Program-made: the position numbers and the translations under genes
Shown: in pieces, positions 11,092-22,365 of the stretch
Layout: every line of letters begins with the position of its first letter
How positions within the stretch are numbered: the stretch's first letter is position 1
DNA from: Kryptolebias marmoratus
Lineage: Eukaryota > Chordata > Actinopteri > Cyprinodontiformes > Rivulidae
NCBI RefSeq assembly: GCF_001649575.2
Contig: NC_051451.1
Location: forward strand, 26,159,993 to 26,223,992
Direction of reading: 5' to 3'
DNA: 64,000 nucleotides
Notes under the pieces: model-generated
What the model saw: the letters and a program-made list of their open reading frames with translations, nothing else
Told to the model about the DNA's origin: nothing
The model's database searches: none

Positions 11092-14000
11092 GTAAGTCCT
11101 GCATTTTCTTAGACTTAAATACGAATAATTAGGTTTTATGGAGCTGCTAATTCAGCTATAAAATCTGTCTTTTTATAGTAATTTATATTATACAGTTAAC
11201 ATAGCAAGTTTACATAAACTGCTTGCTCGTACTTGCTAAAAGACAAAAAAAAAACACAACTAAATTGTCTTAAATTTAAAACCATAACTTTTCACAGGCT
11301 GGTCAAAATGAGCTTTTTTTGCAGTTGGTTCTTGTAACTAATGCTATCATAATTTTCAGACTTTTTAAATCCATTGTTATAAAAAATAAAGTAATAACAT
11401 CACAATACATCCACACTCTGAGGAGATTTTTTTTTATTATTAAACATAACCACTAAAATTGGAATGTGAAGATGACAATTTATTCACATTAATAGTTTTA
11501 TTTTTGTTCATTTTAAACCAAAACATTACCATACCAAATCTGAGGTCAGCAAAAATACTCCTAATTTAGTCAGATTTGCTGTTTTCTGTGTTTGTGCGTA
11601 CACGCTGAAGCTCCAGAAATCACTGCAGTTTCCTTTTTAATGATTTCCTTTTTAATGTGACGAAGATGCTGCATGTTGTGAGACAACCCTGTGCAAACAA
11701 ACATACATAAACATATATTTACAACCACGTTTTGTCACCAACTAACATTATTATGACATTTTTATTACTTTGACAGTGATGGTATTTATTATTTTCATGT
11801 GAGAGACAAAAAATACATATTTTAAATGAATTATTTTGGAGAAATTGAGTCTTTTTGCATTTGTTGTTGAACTCATACTGTCTTTTTCTGCTTGGTTTCA
11901 GGAGAAGGATGGTCAAGGAAAACGCTCGATGCTGCCCAGGAGCGTGACGTGAGCGCCAACCCCTCCTCGCCCGTCATCGTCGCCTTCAAAGGTAACGCCG
12001 TCTTCTGCCGTTTCGCTGTCTCGCCGCACTTTTCGCCCACGCGTTTACTGTAAAATTGTTCTCTCCGCCCTTAAAGTTTTTCAGCAGGAGCTCGACACCA
12101 AACATGACAAATACGAGCGGCTCGTTAAGATTAGTCGGGACGTCACGATCGAGAGCAAGAGGACCATTTTCCTGCTGCACAGAGTTGCCAAGTATGTGTT
12201 GTTTCAGAGACATTTAAACCTTCGACCTGTCTGAGCTAACAAACTCAGTTCGTAAGATTTCTTTCTTTTAATTTTGATTTAACAGAGAATTACTTCTAAA
12301 TTTGTTATGATCAGCATGACTGAAAAGACTGGATTGTTGTTTAGGATTAGGGTGTCAAAAGATAAATAAACTAAGGATAAAATAATACCATAAGGCATCA
12401 TCTGGGTAGAATTTCACAATATTAATACTAATATTTCTGTCTCTTCAGCATAAACAGTAGCTGACATTTATAACTTTAAGGAGCCATCGTCCAAAAAATA
12501 CAAATTTATGTAACAATAGTCCAGATTTCTGATGATTAAAAGTGACATCGACAGCAGATTTCTGCTTCAGTGAGGCAACAATCAGCAGTTCACGCTTCGA
12601 AACAGTAATTTTTATTTAAAGTTGTGCTCTCTGAAACTAGTTTGGTCCCTTTACCACAAATTTTATTACTTAAAAGAAGTAATTCATACCAAGATATCCT
12701 TTTTTTTACATAATACATATTGACTTTGGGACTTTTTACCTTTAAAATCAGAGATAATTCGTTACTTCTGTAATATGTTTACGACCAAATTATTTATTTT
12801 GTGGTTATATAGTCAAGAATAAAAGTCTTACTTTCGCAGTTTAACTTTTTGTTTTATTTTCCTACGTTTTCTGCACGTGCTGCTAAAGTTTCCTATTAGA
12901 ATCACTGTTGGTTCTTGTAAAGTAGTTGGTTGAATTACTGATTTCTCCTGATTTTATCTCCTTGGTGTCACTTGGTGTTGATTAATGGGAGTTATAGCTT
13001 CATAAAAGCCTCATGTTAGTGTCCTATAAATGTAGATAAAAATGGATATTAATAAATGACTGGGTTTCGTGTGAATTGTTGGGTTTTCGCTCTGATTCTA
13101 ATTTCAGTTTTCTTTGGTTATAAAGTGTACCAGATGCTGAAGATGTTCTGAATGAGGCGGAGGGAAAACTGGATGGAGTCAGACAGAAGATTGGTCAGAT
13201 CGCTGAAGAGCTGAGAGGAGAAGACATTTATCAGTTCCACAAAGCTTTTACTCCAGGTGAGGGAAATACACACACACAGAGTAATCACTCACCCATCCAT
13301 ATCACTGAACTCAGGTGTTCAGATCCCTTCATGGCCACAGGTGTATAAAATCAAGCACCCAGGCATGCAGACTGATTCTACAACCATCTGTGATGGAATG
13401 GGACGCTCTCAGGAGCTCAGTGAATCCAGCGTGGTGCCGTGATAGGACGCCGCCTGTCCAATAAGTCCATTAATGCTGCTAAGTCTTCCTCAGTCAGCTG
13501 TTAGTGGTTTTATAAGCGACAGAAACGACAGCAACTCGTACAACCACAGAGTGGGCTCAGAGGACACCCACGTCCTGCAGAGTCATCAGACTTCATGTGT
13601 CCTTCAGATCAGCTCAGGGACGGAGAGCAGAGAGCATCATGGGACGGGTTTCCATGGCAACAGCTGCATCCAAGCCTTCCATCACCGAGAGCAAAGAGTC
13701 GGAGGCAGAGGAGACGTGTCCTCAGGAGGGACCAGTCTGGGTTCGGCTGCTGCCAGGAGGACGGTTCTTGTCTGACTGCGTTGAGCCGAGTGTAAAGCAT
13801 GGTGGAGGGAGGATCATGGTGTGGGGTTGTGTTTTCAGCTGCTTAACTCTTAACGCTTCAGCAAACGGAGACATTTTGGACAACTTCCTGCTCCCAGCTT
13901 CGTGGGAACAGTTCGGGGACGGCCCCTTCCTGTTTCAGAGCACAAAGCAAGGTCCACACAGACGTGGATGAGGAAGAACCTGACGGGCCTGCCCCGAGTC

Positions 14001-17000
14001 TGAACCTCGACCCGACAGAACAACTCTGGGATGAATCAGAGAGGAGACTGAGAGCCTTCTGTCCAACATCAGAGTCTGAGCTTCAGAAGAATGGTCCAAA
14101 ACTGCCATAAACTCTCCTCAACCTGTGGAGAACCTTCCCAGAATGAGCTGTTATAGAAGCAGAGTGGGCCAACTTCATGTTAAACCCTCTGGATGTCAGT
14201 CATTTGCTTATTTTTGCGTTTCAATCGATTCTTTTATCTTTTTGTCCGTGGCTCATTTTCTGTGTCTGAAGCTGATAGCGTGAGAGCGGGACCTCCACGG
14301 TTAGAACAGGCGCACCCTCCGCTCTGATAAAGTTGTTTTTTTTTAAGTTTCTCTCTGACCGGCACCAGTATAGCAGCTTTTTTTTTTTTTGAAGCGCAGC
14401 CGTAATGTCTGCAGAGTCCGGATGAAAACAGCAGCGGGGGTGAGAGCGAACGGTTATCTGGCAGCTGGGAAGGAGCTGCTGTATCCTCCACAACGTGACC
14501 CGTGGCACTTTCCACCAATTAGTGCTCTTCTTTTTTTAACCTTATTAGATTGTAACGATCTCACTTCACGAGTTCCCCAGATAATCTTAGCTGGAGGAGA
14601 AGTTACCAGGCTTATGTAATGGGTCTGTTTTTTTATATAAGAGATGTTTTGGGCTCTCTGTGGTTGAAGAACTAATCTTTAACCTTTCAGTTTTCCTCTG
14701 AACATGAATGCCGAACACATTTATATTTTTATCAGCAACCAGTTCAGCTCAGAACTGGTTTTCGTTTGTACCCTCTCTCTCGGCACGCAGCTTTTCCTAA
14801 ATCTGCGCCAGTAAAACTCTCCGTTTCCCTGAGTCATTGTTTGGACACTCTGTTCCTTTCTGAGTTTCAGTGACCAAAGGTAACGGCTGCTCTCAGAGCA
14901 AATAAACTCCTCCTGGCAGCCAACTCAGGAACTGAACTCTGCCTGTTTGACTCATCGCTTGTGCAACCTGTTCTTGTTGGATCTAGTCGACTTCAGATTG
15001 TGTCTTTTTCTCCCTTGAAGCCAGAGGCACAGTCGGGAGCCAAAAGGCTGCAGGGATGAGCTCTTCAGTTTCTGGAGAATATAGCTCCTCTTATAAATGG
15101 TGGATTTAAAAGCCCTAAAATACATTTTCATAAGAAAGTAAGTAAAACTTTCAACACAGACGCTACTCAAACGGCGTAGATGTGATCTAAATATAATCCA
15201 TGACCAAGGTTCTTTGGGTTCTTGCACATTAATACCTTGTTTTTGTATTTGTGCCTTCTTGGCTCTTTTTAGAGCTTCGTAGAAAACACGTTTGGATTTT
15301 TACTCTGGATTAAAAATAAATCATCTTCTGTGTCACTGTCTGTTTTTAAATCTGAGGTGGAAACAAACAATAATATATTCTTGGTTTGACATTAGGTTGT
15401 GTTAAAGCTGCCAATGTGAAAGCATTCAAGCAACCTTTTTTTTACTTTTCTGTTCAGGTGTTTTGTTCTGTATCTTGTTTTGCAGCTTTAAACTGAAATG
15501 TGCATCCTGGACTGAAAAAAGAACAATCTTAGTTTGTTTTTATGCTCTTTTTTTTTTATGGAACTGACCACTTGATGATGTCGCTATGACTTTGAAATGT
15601 CTAAAAAGTTTCAAATCTTTTGCAAACAAACAAATTCTTTGGTAGATTTACAAATTTCACATCCAAACGAAGGTTTTTGTTTGCCTCTCGGGGATAATGA
15701 AGCTACAGTTTTCTCTCAAATCTGCCCGGATTGTTGAGCATCCATCTCTTTAGCTTTTCATATCTCCATAAAAACCACTCCAGGAACAGAAAGATTCCCG
15801 TCTGTGACCATCAGAGCCTCCTGCCGCTCGCGGTTCAAGCGTTTTTACGACCTGCCTCGTAGTTTTCAGACAGCGACTGTTTAATCGAGGCTTACTTTTC
15901 AGTCTGTTTCTGTCTGCCTCTCATGAACTTTCCATGGTGACCGTAATGAGGCACGGGCAGCAGCTTTATTTCTGTTGGTCTTGGCTCTCTTTACACCTCT
16001 TATATAGCTCATATGACAAAATGTTGGCTTTTTTGTTTTTTTTCAGCTGTTTTGACGTTCTGTAAGTTTTCTGTTCGGGCTGTTTGCTCTGTCGGCTTCG
16101 GCTCGTGTCGATAAGAGATGTCCGGAGCGAAGAGGAGGTGAAGCTTCTGTCTCCTCTCTCCTCTTCTGTTTTAGCCTCGGGGACAAACTAGAGGAAAGCT
16201 CTTTCAAGTTGAGTTCCAGCTCCCAAAGTAAACTTCAGACACGCCGTCTTCCGTCCTGTGATTATTTGATTGGTGTTTACTCAGGAGGGGAAAACAAATG
16301 AAGGGTCATCTTAGCCACCCCGCTGGGAAAAAAAAAATCACCAGTTTTATCAAGCAACAGAGACAGGAAACGGGTTTGATTTGAAGGATTATTTCCTTTT
16401 ATTGGTTGAACCTGGGCTGAGCTTATTTTAAGCACCTATTTTGAAGGATTTCTGTGGAAGCAGCTTTATGCGGTCGCCTGAATGAACTCTTTTTATTCGT
16501 CAGGAATCCAGGAGTACGTGGAGGCGGTCTCCTTCCTGCACTACATCCGTCATCGCAGCCTTATCAGCCTGGAGGAGGTCAACGCCAGGCTGGTGTTCAT
16601 GAGAACAGACAAGGCAGAGCCAAAGGTAGGTTTAAGGACGAGCTCGTTCAGCGTCCTGTACAACACGCTTGGCTTGGCCCGGATGCACCGGCTGCTTTTC
16701 TGTGCCTTTCCATCGACAAAACAGTTTCCAAAACGTCTCATGAGATTTGTCTGGATCTCAGTTAGCTTAGCTTTGGCTGTATTTCACATTTACACATAAA
16801 CTTAGCTCAAAAAGTAAAGAAACTTGTGTTTGTTTTGTTACTTTTTGTTGTTGTAACAAAACTTCTCGGCAATAAATCTTCTACCGTTGGAAAGCCTGTT
16901 TATTTTCAGACACTTTAGTTAGGAAAATGCTTGTTCTGTTCCTGACAGTCAGGACCAGGAAGCAGCCAGTGGTAATCCCGTATCTCCTCAGTATTTCTGT

Positions 17001-17856
17001 ATTTTGTGGCAGTTTTGTCCCCAGCTGGTTCTAAGTATTTAAGGGAGCATCTCGCCGAGCTGCGACGGAGAGAAAAAACGTTTGTGGGGGTTCTCGGTTT
17101 CCTCTCGTGAGGAGAGGCTCGCAGTCTCGTCACTTGAGTTGTTCCTGGTCGTCTCGAAGCCGTCTCAAGCCCGTCTTAGTTTCGTTGCGGGCATCTCCAT
17201 CCCTCTCGAGTTTTAGAGTTTTATTTTGACGCCTTCCCAGGAGCGCTCCTCTGACAGAAACCGTCTGAGGTCTGTGTGTACTCCGGCAGATTTAATCGTA
17301 GTTCTTTTTTACGTGGGGGCAGCTGCTGATGTTAGCAGATGTGCGCGGACTAAAATGCAGATTTGCGAACTTTGTGCACAAAAACAAGCGTTGATTTTTA
17401 AAAACTGTCAGCTGAAAACACCTCTGCGTGGATCGCTGCTCGCTTGGACAGTTTGCATTCATATTGTTTTAATTCCAGGGCTCGGCTGAAGCGGCACCGT
17501 CAGGAGCTCACGTCCTGACCTTCCAGGTGACGCCGTCCGACTACCTGCTGGGCGTGGCCGACCTGACGGGGGAGCTGATGCGGATGTGCATCAGCAGCGT
17601 GGGAAACGGCGACATCGACACGCCCTTCCAGCTGAGCCAGTTCCTGCGGCAGATCTACGACGGGTTCTCCTTCATCGGGAACACGGGCCCGTATGAGGTC
17701 TCCAAAAAGCTGCACACGCTCCGGCAGAGTCTGGGTAAGGTGGAGGACGCCTGCTACACGCTGCGCGTCCGCGGCTCCGAGATCCCGAAGCACATGTTGG
17801 CCGATTTATTCTGCAGTCGGACCGCCCACATCGACCCGGAGGAGGGCGTGGCGTAA
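11076..17856 (+). CDS. tsnax: tsnax, translin-associated factor X (complete, 6 coding exons)
   Basis: CDS is 11076-11091, 11902-11991, 12077-12191, 13126-13256, 16504-16625 and 17479-17856 (stop TAA included): 852 nt, 283 residues, against 290 in human TRAX. TRAX pairs with translin to form C3PO, the Mg-dependent RNase that removes the siRNA passenger strand and also processes tRNA fragments; it is found in nucleus and cytoplasm. Seen: the translin-fold helices, with [20 protein letters not shown] near 36-55, the acidic pair E121/E124 in [11 protein letters not shown] and D186/E190 in [15 protein letters not shown]. These correspond to the acidic residues that build the nuclease centre of TRAX. 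The C-terminal block [12 protein letters not shown] and [11 protein letters not shown] is intact. All introns are GT-AG and the reading frame joins without a break. The N-terminus (MNKREGEGW) is short and divergent, as in other TRAX proteins. Divergent neighbour egln1 and downstream disc1 match the human gene order. Confidence 0.93.
11092..11901 (+). other. tsnax: tsnax intron 1
   Basis: AT-rich intron without coding similarity. It holds a short tandem duplication of ATTTCCTTTTTAATG at about 11627-11658. Nothing else recognised. Confidence 0.75.
11902..11991 (+). CDS. tsnax: tsnax exon 2
   Basis: Acceptor TTTCAG, donor GTAACG; phase 1 on both sides. Encodes residues 6-36, with the variable charged N-terminus leading into [11 protein letters not shown], which matches the conserved start of the TRAX fold (NSSSPVMLAFK in human). 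Confidence 0.88.
12077..12191 (+). CDS. tsnax: tsnax exon 3
   Basis: Acceptor TTAAAG, donor GTATGT. Encodes residues 36-74 with two strongly conserved stretches, [19 protein letters not shown] and [13 protein letters not shown], the first long helix of the translin fold. Ends in phase 2. Confidence 0.92.
12192..13125 (+). other. tsnax: tsnax intron 3
   Basis: AT-rich intron; no repeat family, RNA gene or coding block recognised. (Intron 2, 11992-12076, is only 85 bp.). Confidence 0.75.
13126..13256 (+). CDS. tsnax: tsnax exon 4
   Basis: Acceptor ATAAAG, donor GTGAGG. Encodes residues 74-118, [20 protein letters not shown] through [14 protein letters not shown]. Ends in phase 1. A Tc1-type relic begins only about a dozen bases after the donor. 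Confidence 0.92.
13268..14205 (+). mobile_element. Tc1/mariner-type DNA transposon relic (fish Tc1-like)
   Basis: About 0.94 kb with the recognisable order of a fish Tc1-like element. The 5' end has ACTCACCCATCC and GTGTATAAAATCAAGCACC; then transposase N-terminal text ([10 protein letters not shown]); the conserved block [12 protein letters not shown] near 13797; the KARSTQT-like segment near 13945; and the conserved 3' text GACCCGACAGAACAACTCTGGGATGAA around 14010. The transposase frame is broken by frameshifts and internal deletions, so it is inactive. Same strand as tsnax. The exact terminal repeats are eroded, so the ends are approximate. Confidence 0.85.
15748..15990 (+). repeat. dispersed repeat E, copy 1
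   Basis: Shares a near-identical segment (CTGTTTAATCGAGGCTTACT... through CTGCCTCTCATG) and a more diverged upstream part with 29180-29420, in the same orientation. Family not recognised; limits approximate. Confidence 0.6.
16504..16625 (+). CDS. tsnax: tsnax exon 5
   Basis: Acceptor TCGTCAG, donor GTAGGT. Encodes residues 118-158: [15 protein letters not shown], carrying catalytic-site glutamates E121 and E124, then a less conserved loop ending KAEPK. Ends in phase 0. Confidence 0.93.
16626..17478 (+). other. tsnax: tsnax intron 5
   Basis: No recognised repeat or coding block. Short open frames here have no similarity I can name. Confidence 0.7.
17479..17856 (+). CDS. tsnax: tsnax exon 6 (terminal coding exon)
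   Basis: Acceptor AATTCCAG; ends at TAA 17854-17856. Encodes residues 159-283, the most conserved part of [22 protein letters not shown] with D186 and E190, then [31 protein letters not shown] and [11 protein letters not shown]. The exon begins [16 protein letters not shown], in frame from the AG acceptor. Confidence 0.95.
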   Translation, partial: GSAEAAPSGAHVLTFQVTPSDYLLGVADLTGELMRMCISSVGNGDIDTPFQLSQFLRQIYDGFSFIGNTGPYEVSKKLHTLRQSLGKVEDACYTLRVRGSEIPKHMLADLFCSRTAHIDPEEGVA

Positions 17857-18025
17857 CTCTGCTCTGCCGGATCAGTGTTGATGTTCTGTTCTTTACTTTG
17901 AAGCTTTTTAATGAGACTTAAAAAGATGTTTTTGACCTGTACTTGTTAAAATTGTTGTTTTACTCGGAGCAGCGTTAGATTAGAAGACGGGTTTAAAGTT
18001 CTGATGACTTCAGTTGTTTTGCATG

Positions 18026-18031
18026 AATAAA
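18026..18031 (+). terminator. tsnax: tsnax polyadenylation signal AATAAA
   Basis: Canonical AATAAA, 170 bp after the tsnax stop codon, followed within about 30 bp by T/GT-rich sequence. Probable main 3' end, giving a short 3' UTR. Confidence 0.6.
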
Positions 18032-18340
18032 AGTTGGTTTTCTCCCAGACTTTAATCTGCTTTGGTAGTCTGTGTTCTTCTGACAGTTAATCTAAGGTGA
18101 AGCCGCTGGCGTCCGCTCGCCTCTCTGTGGACGAGGAGCACGTGACCTTCGTTCATTAACGTAATCCGGCCCTCTCCTCGCTACACGGACTGCGGCGGCG
18201 TTAACGCAGGACGCAGAGTTAGGCCTGTTTATTTATCATCACCATCCAGATTTGAGAGGAAAAGAAGACGTTTGTTGGACTCGGACGGGTCCAAGAACCT
18301 CTTTAAATCTGTCTCCCTTTCAGAGATGAAGGCCCTAAAG

Positions 18341-18857
18341 CACACGTGTCAAATCAAGGCCTGCGGGCCAGATCCGGCCCTCTGTAACATTTCATCCGGC
18401 CCTCTAGTCTGGGACAGATCGAGTCTCTGATTCTTATTTCGTTTAAAAAACTGAGCCTAATTAGTGAAGTTTTCTCTTGACAGTGACTTAGAAGCCAACA
18501 ATATATAGTTTTAATTTCTGTATGATCAGGTTTTTGTTGATGGATTTTTAAAAAAAATCTGTTTTAATGTTAAAAACTTCATTTAAAAGCTGAGTGGGGC
18601 GTAAGAAATGACTGCTAATGATGAGCTTTTTGAAGTTTGATCTATTTGTCTGTGTTCATTAAAGTCTGTTTGCTCTACATTCTGTATAATCTGTAACTGG
18701 GAAAAGGTCATTGATATTTCTATATGAATGATTTGATATAATACATCTAAAACCAATTAATTTATGTAATTTTTAATAAATATTGATCGTGATCCGCCCT
18801 TGGCCAGGACCAAATTTTTAATTTTGGCCCCCTTGCATCTCTGAGTTTGACACCCTG
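18341..18857. mobile_element. hAT-type MITE with GTGTCAAA...TTTGACACC termini
   Basis: 517 bp with inverted ends: CACACGTGTCAAATCAAGGC with GGGCCAGATCCGGCCC at the left, and GGCCCCCTTGCATCTCTGAG then TTTGACACCCTG at the right. These termini are those of a widespread vertebrate non-autonomous hAT family. Flanks CCCTAAAG and CTTTAAAG look like a diverged 8-bp target duplication. No transposase frame. Confidence 0.75.
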
Positions 18858-18930
18858 CTTTAAAGGCAGGTTTGTTTCCCCGGTCGTCTCCTCCTCGTAA
18901 TCAGACTTCCTGCACATCTTCAGCCGATGA

Positions 18931-19162
18931 GTCGACCCAGTTTAAGATGGCAACGAATCAACGCAAACCACCACAAAAATGGCTGCAACTCAGTGGATTT
19001 TACAGACATTGAGTTTAAATTTGGTGAGTCTTTCACAACAGATGGGATTATTTTAAAGATTTGACCCAAACAGCTGAAACTCTGTCCCTTCTCATCATGA
19101 GAGGAATTTAAATCTCAATCTCTGGCATGAAAGGAGGCGGGCGATATGCATTCCTTCAAGTC
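18931..19162 (+). repeat. family A fragment 2
   Basis: TTTAAGATGGCAACGAATC to GGCGGGCGATATGCATTCCT; 3' half of the element. Confidence 0.75.
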
Positions 19163-21176
19163 TTCGGGAAACAAGATTTAAAAGTATTATCCCTTCAGTT
19201 TCTCCGTGACCCTGACGGGGAAAAAAGCAGGTAAAGAAAATGCCCAGATGGACCTTTTCAGCCATTTTCTACCCAATAATGTTCCCTGTTCCTGTGGAGA
19301 ACCTCGGTGGAACGTGCAGTGAAGTATCCCACCTTCTGGCTGTTCGGAGAACTACATGAGGACGTTTTCACAGCTGCGTGCAGCAGAAAGCACTTTAACA
19401 TCAGGACAAAATGAAAACAGATGAATGCAACAATGAAAAATAGGATCTGAATATTAAATAAAAAGAAACTTATGTGGCTGGTTTATATTTTACGTTAGTT
19501 ATCAACATTTTGTGGCCTCCACTAGTTCTGGATCAGATTTGGGTCTGGATTAAGACAAATATGTTTATATTTTATATTGGCAAGCTTCTATCTTAAGCAT
19601 TTATGTCCAGTTGCTGCTCATTGCCAAGTTTTTCTGTCTATTCCAAAAGGATGTGTTCAGTTTTATTTATTAAAAGTTATGATTCAAAGGAGAATTGAAC
19701 CTAAAAACCAGGAGATGTTTGCATTTGTCTCGGTTGTAAAACATAAAACACGTTTTTCTGTTAGATTTCCCAGGAAGCTGAAAGAAGGAGAACTGTGCAA
19801 TAACAGCAGCTTTACTGCCACCCTGTGGAGAAACAGACAAACAGACGGCCCTTCACAGTGAGGTCCTGTGGACAGATGCACAAATAATCAATATCTTACC
19901 TGCTGCAGATATCTCTGCAGCAGGAGAAACTGTTAGCTCGTCGATCCTGTTTCTTCGAACCGTAGGACTTTCAGAGATCCGTCCCAATCACGGAAATTTC
20001 TACAGCAACATAAGAAATGAACGGTGCGTTCACCCTGAAGTCAGTGAGTCGTTAGCAACACGCTCCGATCGCTGACAGTCTGAGCTCATTATTTTTTATT
20101 TTCTCATTCCTCAGCATGACAGGATCTCAGCCTAAAGCTGTCAAAATACGGGATTTTTAGTGTTTTTAATGAGACCTTTTATGCCTCTAACTCAGTTTCT
20201 ACACCATTAAATGAATGTTTGGGGGATAACGTGACTCAAACTCATCAGGGTCTTTGGCTGATTTGGCGTTAGGAAGCAAATACTCCTCGTCTTTGTTTAC
20301 AACTAAATTCAGCAATCAGTTACAGAATATCTCGGTGCAGATCGTTTGCTTTGACGCTCTCCAGTCGCAGTTTCTTCTCAGAAGAAGAAGAAGAAGTTCA
20401 CCTTCTCCCTTCCCACCTGGCGTCCCTGACTCCACCGTTCTCCCCTCTGACGGGGATTATTTAACCAACTCGATATCCGCCGAGCGCAGTCGTCGGTGTT
20501 TGGATGTAAACAAAACCACTCGTAATTGTTGGCAACAAAAACACGCAACAACTCTTGGTCGTGAGTGATGCTTTTTCAGCGTTTATTTAACATTTATACA
20601 AAAAATTCAAATGAGAATCATTGAAAAGTTGCATATTTTGACAACAATCATGGTTTTAAAACTCTGGCATAGAAGGCGGTGGGTGATAAGCATCCATCAG
20701 TGAATTCAAGGCCAACTTTAGGAAGACGTGTTCTCTTGGCTGGTTATCAGTGGAGATCTCGCTTGGGAACCAATGAAGCAGGTTCCTTTTAGCCACCAAA
20801 GTGGGGCAGGAACCCTTCTGTCTGCTGAATTGAGCTTTTATCTTCCTCGCTCTCGGATCAGCCGGCCAACTTGGATGAAAGGAGCTTTTGGGAAAGTGTG
20901 GGAAGGAAAATGCAAAGACTCCGGTCAATGTGGGGTCTGGAGCTGGTCTCGTGGTTTCTCTTCAGCGCTGAAACAAAGAAACGATTCAGCTGCCTACGAG
21001 CGTTAACAGAATCGTTCAAAATGGAATTTGTTGCACAGATGTTTGAATCTGATCAGCTTTGATCGACTTGTTGGGCTTTAATAGTAATCCAGGTTACATC
21101 TAAGCGTCGTATCTTTATGTCCTTCCTTCAGATCAGAAACTGAAGGTTTACTGGAACAGATTAAAGGCCTAGCGTT

Positions 21177-21726
21177 CCCTAAAGGAATGCATATCGCCCA
21201 CCGCCTTTCATATTTTACACTAAGATCATCTCATAACGAGAAACGGTGGCGATGTTTTGGAGCAAAGCTTGAAAATAACATCATGTGCAGCCTCATGCAG
21301 AATTCCAAGATGTCATTTGTGAATGACTCTCAGCTACTACCACGCTGGATTTCAGCTTAATATCTCTATAAATGACTCAGTTACAGCCTTTCAGTTGGCT
21401 GTGGCAGCCATCTTGAGTTATTCAGGCGGAGATGCTCACCCAGTAATTACTTTCTGAAAGTTTCATTATAGATATATTATAGATATAGATGCTTTAAGCA
21501 AACATGGAGTAGCCCTTGGAGCATGTTTGGTGCACAACTCTCAGCTACTACCACTCCTGAGAACTGCAGCCATTTTCCGTGCTACTTAAGATCAGTTGGC
21601 TGTGGTGGCCATCTTCCAGTGGCTCCAAAAGTTGACCAGTTGCAGATGCGCTCCCTGTGATTAGTTCCTGCAAGTTTTGTTCAAATCCGTCCAGCGGGCC
21701 GCGAGATATTTTGCTGACAGACAGAC
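21177..21726 (-). repeat. family A, two partial copies in tandem
   Basis: A nearly full copy (21177-21467) and a second 5' part (21521-21726) ending GATATTTTGCTGACAGACAG. The second repeats CAGCTACTACCAC and the GGCCATCTTCC core. Confidence 0.75.
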
Positions 21727-21729
21727 GGG

Positions 21730-22295
21730 GTGGACAGCATTAGCGCCCACCGTAGCCTTTTTTAAGAGGCGGGCGATAACTGAAACCCTGAGCAGTCTCA
21801 GCTCAGGGCGGCCTGGAGTCAGATTCCTGAACACGTAGGAGCTCCTCGCGCCGCTCCATGACGCATGACGCATGACGCAGCGGCTAACGGATCAATGATC
21901 GATCCGCCGACTCACAGGTTCGCCTCCGACCCGACTGGCTGTCTGTTCAACTTTACAACCTGAAACAAACAACAACAACAAACAAAACAGCGACTTTTTG
22001 TCCTCCATCTCTCCCGTCTGCTCATGCGCGCTGGAGCCGCGGAGCGAAAAAAAAAAAAAAGAAAAACTGACATCTGATCCGGAGAACCGTCGGAGCCGGA
22101 CGGGACGGGAGATGTTTACTGGGTCTGAAAAAGCGGCTTTTTGCGTGTTCAGGAGGAGGAGAGTTTAAAAAAATTAAAAAACAACAAAAACTTCCCCACC
22201 CGGCTTCAGTTTCCAGGGCGGAAATGATCTCAGGCTGTTCCCTGTAGCGCCGGGATCTCTGACTGCAAACAGCTTTTTATTTGAAGGAAGGAAAG
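21730..22295 (+). promoter_or_regulatory. disc1: disc1 upstream/5' UTR region, GC-rich
   Basis: CpG-rich sequence directly upstream of the disc1 start codon, in an otherwise AT-rich neighbourhood. It contains three exact tandem TGACGCA units at 21859-21879 and an A-rich run near 22050. Called as candidate promoter from position and composition only. Confidence 0.5.
21859..21879 (+). promoter_or_regulatory. three tandem TGACGCA units (CRE/ATF half-site-like)
   Basis: Exactly three head-to-tail copies of TGACGCA, each containing the TGACG half-site bound by CREB/ATF-family bZIP factors. They lie about 420 bp upstream of the disc1 start codon. They could equally be a chance short tandem repeat. 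Confidence 0.4.
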
Positions 22296-22365
22296 ATGTT
22301 CGCCGGCCTGATGGGTCTGGACTGTCACCGGAAGTCCATGTTTCACCACTGTGGAGCCTCAGAAG
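22296..22365 (+). CDS. disc1: disc1 exon 1 (coding part)
   Basis: Encodes MFAGLMGLDCHRKSMFHHCG and ASE, then the first base of Gly24; donor GTAAAG, phase 1. The start is the only ATG that opens into this donor and joins exon 2 in frame. Its place and phase match the small first exon of human DISC1, though the residues are not conserved. Confidence 0.75.

Larger units (their letters stand above)
13257..16503 (+). other. tsnax: tsnax intron 4
   Basis: The first 0.95 kb is a degraded Tc1-type transposon. The remainder is T-rich, with one dispersed repeat (about 15748-15990) that shares a near-exact block of roughly 50 bp with disc1 intron 4. No coding evidence in the rest. Confidence 0.75.
17857..22295. 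other. tsnax-disc1 intergenic region
   Basis: 4.4 kb holding the tsnax 3' UTR and poly(A) signal, a hAT-type MITE (18341-18857), family A copies at 18931-19162 and 21177-21726, and the GC-rich disc1 upstream region (about 21730-22295). The open frame at 20254-20568 has no recognisable similarity and is not called. Nothing else identified between 19165 and 20650. Confidence 0.7.

Noticed and set aside
13597..13971. 124-codon frame that looks gene-like
   Set aside because: It is a piece of a broken Tc1 transposase, not a host gene.
20254..20568. 104-codon open frame in the tsnax-disc1 spacer
   Set aside because: No similarity recognised, contains a GAAGAAG run, and no adjacent exon can be joined.
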